A stretch of DNA of 64,000 bases, from assembly GCF_003287735.1 (NCBI RefSeq), contig NZ_NSCM01000001.1:62001-126000 (forward strand). Direction: 5' to 3'. Both the position numbers and the translations under genes were made by a program. Position 1 is the stretch's first letter; each line of letters starts with the position of its first letter. Source of the DNA: Photorhabdus bodei. GTDB taxonomy: Bacteria; Pseudomonadota; Gammaproteobacteria; Enterobacterales; Enterobacteriaceae. Below are positions 1 to 9,100 of the stretch, in pieces. Below the pieces are notes generated by a model, which was not told the DNA's origin, did no database searches, and saw only the letters and a list, made by a program, of their open reading frames with translations.

Positions 1-1
1 T

Positions 2-166
2 CATCTTGCCGTGACTGATTTATTTGCTTATCCAACAGCAGAGACGCTCAGTTTGCGCTGCCGGAAGGATCCCCACGACGGAAATCGCCAGTCGATTACC
101 CCTCGTCGGCGTCAACAACAAAAGCGTTTGCAACAACGGGAAAAACGTCATAAAGGAGCTGCATAA
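2..166 (+). CDS. C-terminal end of an NRPS subunit (HMWP2/Irp2-like), partial
   Basis: The frame is open from base 2 to a TAA at 164-166 and gives the last 54 residues of a protein that begins outside the window. The start of the fragment (HLAVTDLFAYPTAETLS) is the usual C-terminal helix of a peptidyl carrier protein. It is followed by a basic, Gln-rich tail. The stop overlaps the start of the next synthase by one base (TAATG), so the two are co-translated. In yersiniabactin- and piscibactin-type clusters the gene immediately before irp1 is irp2, which ends in a carrier domain, so this is most likely the irp2 homologue. That identity rests on context plus about 18 recognisable residues. Confidence 0.7.
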   Translation, partial: HLAVTDLFAYPTAETLSLRCRKDPHDGNRQSITPRRRQQQKRLQQREKRHKGAA

Positions 167-3100
167 TGACTGATTTAACACCTCACTACGATAATTGCGA
201 TCCTATCGCAGTGATTGGCCTTGCCTGCCGCTTCCCGCAGGCACCAGATAGCAATACTTTCTGGCATAACCTGCAACACGGAGTTGAGTGTACTGTTCCA
301 CTCTCCCGTCAAACATTATTAGATGCAGGTATTCCTCCTGAAGTTATTGAGAGTGAAAATTTTGTCAATCGGGCAGCGATATTAGAGAAGGCGGAACAAT
401 TTGACGCCTCGCTGTTTGGTTATTCACGTCAGGAAGCGGAGATGCTCGATCCTCAACAGCGTCTTTTTCTCCAGACTGCCTGGCATGCCCTTGAGCATGC
501 TGGTTATGCACCACGCCATGTCCCGTTGAAAACCGGTGTTTTTGGTAGTAGCCGAGTCAGTACTTGGCCTTCATGGTCACAATTTTCCATGACTGATGTT
601 GGCAAAGTTAAAGGGCTTCAAGCGTTAATCAGTAACGATAAAGATTATCTTGCGACACGTACCGCTTATAAATTAAACCTAAAAGGCCCGGCACTGACGG
701 TACAAACAGCGTGTTCAAGTTCACTGGTTGCCGTACATATAGCTTGTGAAAACCTGCGTGCCGGTGAGTGTGACATGGCGTTGGCTGGTGGTGTGGCAGT
801 TTCTTTCCCGCAAGAAAGTGGTTACTTGTATCAGCCGGGAATGATCTTCTCCCCTGATGGGCATTGTCGCCCTTTTGATAGCCAAGCAAATGGCACCTAT
901 GGTGGCAATGGCGTTGGTGTTGTCACGCTAAAACGCTTGAGTGATGCTCTGCGCGATGGCGATCCCATCATGGCTGTGCTACGTGGCAGCGCAATTAATA
1001 ATGACGGCAATGAGAAAGTTGGCTTTACTGCCCCTTCGGTTAACGGTCAGCGCAACGTTATTATCGAAGCACTTCAACTGGCGGATGTCAGTGTTGATGA
1101 TGTTGGGATGATCGAGACACATGGCACAGGAACGCCTCTTGGCGATCCGATAGAAGTCGACGCGTTACGCAGCATATTTTCTGACCGTAGTGTGGCGGTA
1201 CCGCCTTGTTATCTTGGCTCAGTGAAAAGCAATATGGGCCATCTTGATACGGCTGCCGGCATTGCTAGCTTGATTAAAGCGGTTCTGTCTGTTTGGCATG
1301 GGCATATTCCACCGACGATCAATGTTCAGCAACCCAACCCAGTTTTACGGTTGGAACAAAGTCCATTCAAGCTGGCAACACAAGGGCAACGCTGGACACA
1401 AGCATTACGTACCGCGGGCGTCTCTTCGTTTGGTATTGGTGGTACTAACTGTCATGTCGTCGTGCAATCATTGCCAGAAAAATTACGTCGTCACCGTGTC
1501 CATCATGCGCAGACTTCGCCTTTATTGCTCTCTGCTGCTTCTGAATTTTCATTACGTCAATTGGCCCAACGTTATGCGGCTGCGCTCAATGGTGCACCAG
1601 AGCATCATGCAGATTTGGCATGGACCGCATTACAGGGGCGTGATTTTTCATTACCTTGGCGTTTAGCGTTGACGCTAACGCCACAGAGTGCTGCAAATTT
1701 ATCCGCTTTTGCCAACAAGAAACCAACACAAAATGTTTTCAGTGGGCAAATCAACAGCGAAAGTAAGCAACTTTGGCAATTTAGCGGCCAAGGTTGCCAA
1801 TGGTCTGGCATGGGAAAAGCAATGTATGCCAGCTCTCCTGTTTTTTCCGCTATGTTGGATCGTTGCTGTGCAGCCTGTGCATCAAAGTTGGCATTGCCAT
1901 TAAAAGCCGTGATGTTCGGAGAGCATGATGCCGCATTAGCCACCACAGAATACGCACAACCGGCAATTGTGGCGCATCAGATTGCACTGGCGGCACATTG
2001 GCGGGCGCTTGGATTGAAGCCTGATTATGTATTGGGGCACTCGGTTGGCGAATTTGCCGCTGCCGTTGTTGCCGGGATTCTCACACCTGAACAGGTGATG
2101 CCGCTCGTTGCGGTACGAGGCAAACTGATGCAAAGCTGCTCCCAAGGGGGCGCAATGCTGGCGGTTTTTGCCAATGAAGAAGAAGTACTTCCGTTCGTTC
2201 GTTCGCTGGCATTAGATTTGGCGGTTTGCAATGGCCCACAACACTGGGTTTGGGCCGGTACAGCGACGGAAATTGCTACTTTGGCGCAACGTCTGGAACA
2301 ACAGCAGATTCGTTGCCAACGTCTAAACGTTGCCTGTGCAGCACATTCAGCCATGCTTGATGGCGTACTGGAGGCGTTTTCTCTGCGTTGTAGCCAGTTG
2401 CAACCTACATTGGGGGAAATTCCGCTGATTTCTACCCTGACAGCCAATATTGCAACGGCTGAACAATTAGGTTCACCGGACTACTGGCGTAACCATATGC
2501 GTCAGACCGTACGCTATTACCCGGCGGTTGAATTTGCTCGCCAGCAAGGGGTGACATTATTCATGGAGATGGGGGCTGATGCACAATTAACTGGCATCGG
2601 GCGGCGTGTCAGTCTGCCACAGGAAACCTGGATTGCTAGCGTACAGCGTCAAGGCTCTCCAGAGACAACTCAGCAAACGGCTCTTATGCAACTTTACTGT
2701 GCTGGTGTGCATCTTGACTGGCCGCATCTTTTCTCGCTTACTGGGGAAAAATGTCATGCTCCGCTCTATCCATTTGATGAGCAGCATTATCGCTTCCCTG
2801 CAACCAAATCTGTGCAGCCCACAACCAATATCAATTCTGGACTTGATGTAAATGCTTTGCTCGATCCTGCCATTGAGCAAAACCCCGATGCTGCAACACT
2901 ACGTGAGTTGTATACCGATGCATTGGTATATCAATGTCATGGGCGTGATACTGAACAAGGTTTCAGTGCTATCGACACTATTCGGGCTGGCCGTCTGCAA
3001 CCTCGTTGGCGCCCTTTGTTGGAACAATTGTTAACCTATTGCGTCCAGCAAGGTTATTACCGGGAAGTTTTTGGGCCAACAACAAGTAAAATGTATCGTC

Positions 3101-6100
3101 CTGATCGTCCCCTGCCATATGCCAAACGCAGATTATTAGAGGCACGTTTACTCACTGCTTTCCCTGCTTTGATTTATGCGGGTGAGCGTCTATTTGCCCT
3201 GTTAAGCGATCGTTGCGATCTGCCGCGTCAGTTTGTATCAACACAAGCTGCAACCAACTCATGGCTTCCCGCACCACAACCGTGTCCCGATACCCACTAT
3301 GCCCTACACTGGCGTACAATAAACATCACAGATAACCCAAGATCTTCAACGGCATATACTCTCCGTTCTTCAACTGAGAATGACGAGATAGTTAATCATT
3401 GGTGTCAGGCGGGTATTCATTTACAGCCAGAAAGCGGAAATATCTTATTGCTGCTTACTGGCAGTGATGTACTTGAATTATGCAATCAAGTTATTACCGA
3501 ACTAAAACGTGATGAAGAAATACCATTAACCGTTGTCACCTGTGGCGCTCAACCGGAAACCACCTTATCACCAGAGAATATCAATCCAGCTCAATATGCT
3601 GTCTGGGCATTGTTACGTGTCGCAGTTGAAGAATATCCCCATCGTCGTATTCAAGCGATTGATATTGCTGATATCAACGATGCTGACGCTTTGTCATTAG
3701 CGCTTGGATATTTAAGTGAACATAACCGTTGGCTGAGAATACGTGGCAACCAAGTCTCGGTACCCGTTTTACAACGTCAATCCTTACTGCTTTCTCAACA
3801 GCCGATGTCGATTCCTCATCAGGGTTGGCATATCGTGACTGGGGGAATGGGCGGAATTGGTCAGATTTCCATCCGTTGGTTGTTGGCTCAAGGTGCACGT
3901 AGAATCGCGGTATTTGCCCGTCGTCAACATGCGGATTGGGATGCTTTTGTTCAAGAGTTATCACTGAATATTGAATGTGAGATCCGCTGGATTAACGTTG
4001 ATGTTACTGATACGCCAGCTTTGTTAAATTCAGTGCGGACGCTGGCACAAGAGGATGGTATCGCCGGGGCGATTCATGCGGCGGGTATCGCTGATCACAC
4101 CCAGTTGGCAGAACTTGAACCTCAACGTCTGTCACAAATGTTATCGATAAAAGCCCTAAGTGCATCGGCATTGCAAATTGCTCTTAAGCAACATAATGCA
4201 CACTATCTGTTGCTTCATTCTTCTGCCGCATCAATGTTAGGTGCTCAAGGGCAAGGTGCTTATGCCGTTGCCAATGCTTACCTGGAATCTTTGGCGCTGA
4301 CAGCACCGAGTCCGTTGGTGGTAAAAACACTGGTTTGGGGTGTTTGGGGTGGCGTTGGTATGGCCCGCGAGCGGCGATTAGTGGAAAAATTGGCACAAGA
4401 TGGCATGTTACCGTTCAGCGTCAATGAAGGTATCTGGCATTTTAATCAATCTCTGCGTACCGCATCTCCTTGCTATCTGGCAATACGGTTAGATGAGCAT
4501 CATCCTGATATTTCGCGACGTTTACAGGCTGACACTGCTCATATCCATCCAGTGGCAACCCCAGCTCTTTCACACTCTGTCGATAACACGCTGTATCAGG
4601 ACAGTGAAGAACGGCTTAATTGGTTGCGTCAACGTATTGCTGTATTGCTACGATTAGAACAGCCTGAATGTTTGGCACCGCAACAGGACTTACTGCAATT
4701 TGGTTTGGATTCCCTGCTGTTCCTGGAGCTAAATGCGGTGATCCACCAGCAATTTGGTTTCAGATTAACTGCCGAGTTGGCTTATCAGAATATGACTTTA
4801 GAGGGGCTTAATCGGCTTATTGGCGACGCATTACCTGAACAACCAGTAACCTGTTCTCAGCCTGAGATCATTATTGACAGCGCCCAACGTCATGCTCCAT
4901 TCCCGTTAACACCCATTCAGCACGCTTACTGGATTGGTCGTACTCAGGCCATTGATTTCGGCGGTGTCGCGTGTCACGTCCTATTTGAATGGGATTTGAC
5001 ACTGGATAGTTTTGATATTCCGCGTTTTGAACAGGCATGGAATGCTTTAATTCAGCGTCATGGCATGTTGCGCATGGTCGTGGATGAAGACGGACAACAA
5101 AGAGTTTTGCCTGAAACGCCTTGGTATGTGTTATCACAAGATGATTTGCGGATGTTGGATGAAACCGCTTGCCTACAGGCGCTGGTTCAGCGTCGTCATA
5201 CGCTTTCTTACCAAGTCCCGCCAGCAGAACAGTGGCCGTTGTTTGAAGTTTCTGTTTCTCTGCTAACGAATGCACGTTGTCGCTTACATATGAATCTGGA
5301 TCTGTTGCAGTTTGACGTACAGAGTTTCCGGATCATGATGGACGATTTGCAACGCGCTTACCACCAGCAACCCCTGATCCCGCAGGTGTTTACTTTCCGT
5401 GACTATGTGATGGCGGAGCAAGCTCAACGGGCAAATAAAGAGTGGCAGGCATCATGGGCATATTGGCAGGAACAATTACCTTCATTGCCTCCGGCGCCAA
5501 GATTACCGCTGAATCCACAACTGCCCCAGCGTAGTCAGCCTCAATTCACAACTTATGAAGGTCGATTAGCACAATCTGATTGGCAAATGCTTAAACAACG
5601 CTGGCAACAATGGGGCGTGACTCCTTCTGCCGGTCTGCTGACGCTGTTTGCTCATACTCTGGAATGGTATAGCCGTCATCCGCTGTTTACTCTCAACCTG
5701 ACATTCTTTAACCGGCAACCTTTCCATCCAGAGGTTCAAGATCTGATTGGTGATTTTACCTCAGTTATGTTGATGGATTTTGATTTACGCAAAATAACCT
5801 CCTTGCGTGCCAGCATGGAGAAAACACAAGCTTTGCTGTGGCAACGACTGAGCCACAACTATGTCAATGGCGTTGAGGTGTTGCGAGAACTTGGCCGCCA
5901 ACAAAATGGTGAAGCTCAAAGCAGGCAACCGCTGACGCCGGTAGTTTTCACCAGCATGTTGGGAATGGCACAAGAAGGCGTCGCCATTAAACAATCCATC
6001 ACTCAGTTACTGGGTGATCCAGTCTTTGTTCTGAGTCAAACCCCGCAAGTCTGGCTGGATCATCAGGTCATGGAAGTGGATGATGATTTACTGTTTAACT

Positions 6101-9100
6101 GGTACTGCATGGATGATGTATTGGCACCGGGGGTTATTGAAGCACTATTTGCCGCTTATAATGCTCTGTTAGTGCAAATTTGCCATCAGCCTGACTGCAT
6201 AGAACATTATGATCTTCATATCCCCCCTTCCGGTCATGCACGTTATAACTTCTGGCCGCAACAACCTGAATTGCATCAAGCTGAACAATATTTGCGTACT
6301 AAACCTGAAGTACGGTTGGCGGAAATTCAGCCACGTCAGGACGACACGCAAGGTTATAACTTATGGCTGGTGGCGGAAGATAATTTGCCATTATCGCTAC
6401 CAGAACCATTGGCAATAAACACTGATAAGTTACCGCTGCCTGAGTTAGCTGAACAACAGGCATTTGAGCGCTCCTGGCAACACATTGAGCAGCAAGCGTT
6501 ATTTGGCCTGAGCCAGACATTACTGCGTCATAATCTGTTCACTTATCCTCAGCAATGTCACTCTCGTGCAGAGATTGAACAACGTTTACAACTGGCACCA
6601 CAGTATCAGCGTCTTCTTACCCAATGGCTGACGTTATTAAACAACCAAGGATTGATTGAAAAAAACGCTGATGGATACCGTTGTCTGCAACCGCTTACTC
6701 ATGTTCTTGCACCTACAGCAAAACTGGACGATGCCGTATGGTGTCAAACGATTAGCCGTTATGTTGCAACATGTATCGAGCAACATGATGCCCTGCTTGC
6801 CGGGCGAGGTAATGCGTTGGAACTGCTGTTTGCTGATAAACAGACCACTGCCAGCCTCTATAGTGAGAATCCAGCGTTACGATGCCTGAACCAAACTGCC
6901 GCTGAAATTGTCCGGCAATTGAGTCAAGTATCTGATCATTTCACTGTACTGGAAGTCGGTGCAGGAACTGGAGCAACCTCATCGAAGGTGCTTAAGCACA
7001 ATGCACAATCGATTGAACGCTATCACTTTACCGATGTTTCGCCGCTATTCCTGGATGATGCACGCCAGTTGCTCAATCATTATGGAGAAACTGTAAAATT
7101 TGCGCTGTTCGATATTAATCAGAGTATTGATTTTAGCCAGCATCCTGAATCCGGTTATGACCTGATTATGGCGGTTAACGTGTTACATGATGCAACCCAT
7201 CTGCGAAACACCTTGCAACGCCTGTCACGGTTACTAAAAACCGGTGGATGGTTGCTGATTATTGAATCGACGAAACGCGAAAGTGCGATGCAACTCGCCA
7301 GTGTTGGTTTTATTGAAGGCATTAATGCCTGGAGTGATGATCGCGGCGATAGTGCATTGATGGCGCTTGCGGACTGGCGTAAGTGCTTGGAGAAATCCGG
7401 CTATCGGGTTTCATTGGAATGGCCGGGGCAAGATGGACCAGAACTGCATCAACAACTGATTCTGGCGCGGGCTGAACGGCAAACACGGCTCAATATCAGT
7501 GAAATAGCGGCACAATTTTCCACTTTGCCTTATTCATTGCATGTTCAACAGCAAGAACAATTACCATTGATCATGACCGCTAAAGAGAGCGTAGCACAGC
7601 GATCAACTCTGGAAGCAGTACAACCGGAAACAGAGGATAACCAGCTCCATGATATAGAGCAGCAGGTAATCGCGCTCTGGTGTTCACTGCTTCCTCAGCC
7701 AATACAGCGCCACAGTGACTTTTTCCAAAGTGGCGGTGACAGCTTAATTGCTACCCGAATGGTGGTGCAATTGCGTCGTCAAGGTTACGAACAGGCAAAT
7801 CTGCAACAGCTTTTTGAACATCCTAAGTTGAGTGAGTTTTGTCACACCTTGCGAATAGTTGAAACAACACCCACTACACAGGCTGTTCCACTTGAGGCTA
7901 AGCCAGCATCGGAGCAGACGCTTCCACTGACTGCGTTGCAATATGCCTATTGGTTAGGCGAAAGCCAGCTATTCCAATTTGGTAACGGTATTGCGCATTT
8001 CTACGCTGAATTGGCTATCAACGATCTTGATCTGCCACGTTTTACCACAGCTTGGAACCGTGTGGTGAGTCATCATGCGCAATTACGTGGCTATGTGAAG
8101 GATGGGCAATATCATATTCTGCCGGAAGTGCCCTGCTATACCCCGACGGTAATTGACTGTCGTAACATGATGCCTGATCAACGCGAGACAAAACTCGCTG
8201 ATGCCCGCGATATCTTGCGCACTAAAGGTGTTCCTAGCGATAACTGGCCGCTGTTTGATTTGACGCTATATCGTACTGATGACCGGGTATGTTTATTGCA
8301 TTTGACTATCGACCTACTGGTTGCCGATGGCAAAAGTCTGACATTAATCCTACGCGATTTGCAACGCGGATATCAGGAACCTAACTGGCAGCCAGAACCA
8401 CCGGCAGCGACTATTAGTGACTATATTCAAGCACTGGAAGATGAGAAAACGGGGGAAGCCTGGCAACAAAGCCGGCAATATTGGCTTAATCGCTTACCTT
8501 ATCTGCCTGATGCTCCGGTGTTACCGTTAAAAGATCATCAGTCACAAGAACTTAATCAACAATGTCTGACGGGATATATCAGTCCGCAACAATGGCGGCG
8601 TTTGCAACAACGTGCAGCAGAATACCGAGCTTCACCATCACAGGTTATGCTGACGTTATTCACCCATATTCTAGCGGTATGGAGCAACAGCGAGCATTTC
8701 ACCATCAATGTTCTGCATGGCAACCGACTGTTAATGCCGCAACATTGCGATACGCTGGTCGGAAATCTGTCTACTACATCATTATTGGAAGTGGATTTAC
8801 GCAATAGCACAGGATTCAGTGACGCGCTAAGTCGGATACAGAAACAGTGGTTAGCTGATCTGCAACATGCTCTATTTGACGGACAACTGGTACTCCGAGA
8901 GAAAAATCAGCACCGTCACAATCTAAACGCCGGTATGCCGATTGTGTTCAACGATACAACCGGTACTGCGGGCCAGGGGCCATCAGGGCTGGGAACGCTG
9001 AATCTCTTTGGTGCGCAAACACCGCATATTTATCTCGACTGTATGCTGATTTCCGGTTCAGATGGTGGCGTTATCATTCAATGGGCAATTTTGCCGCAAC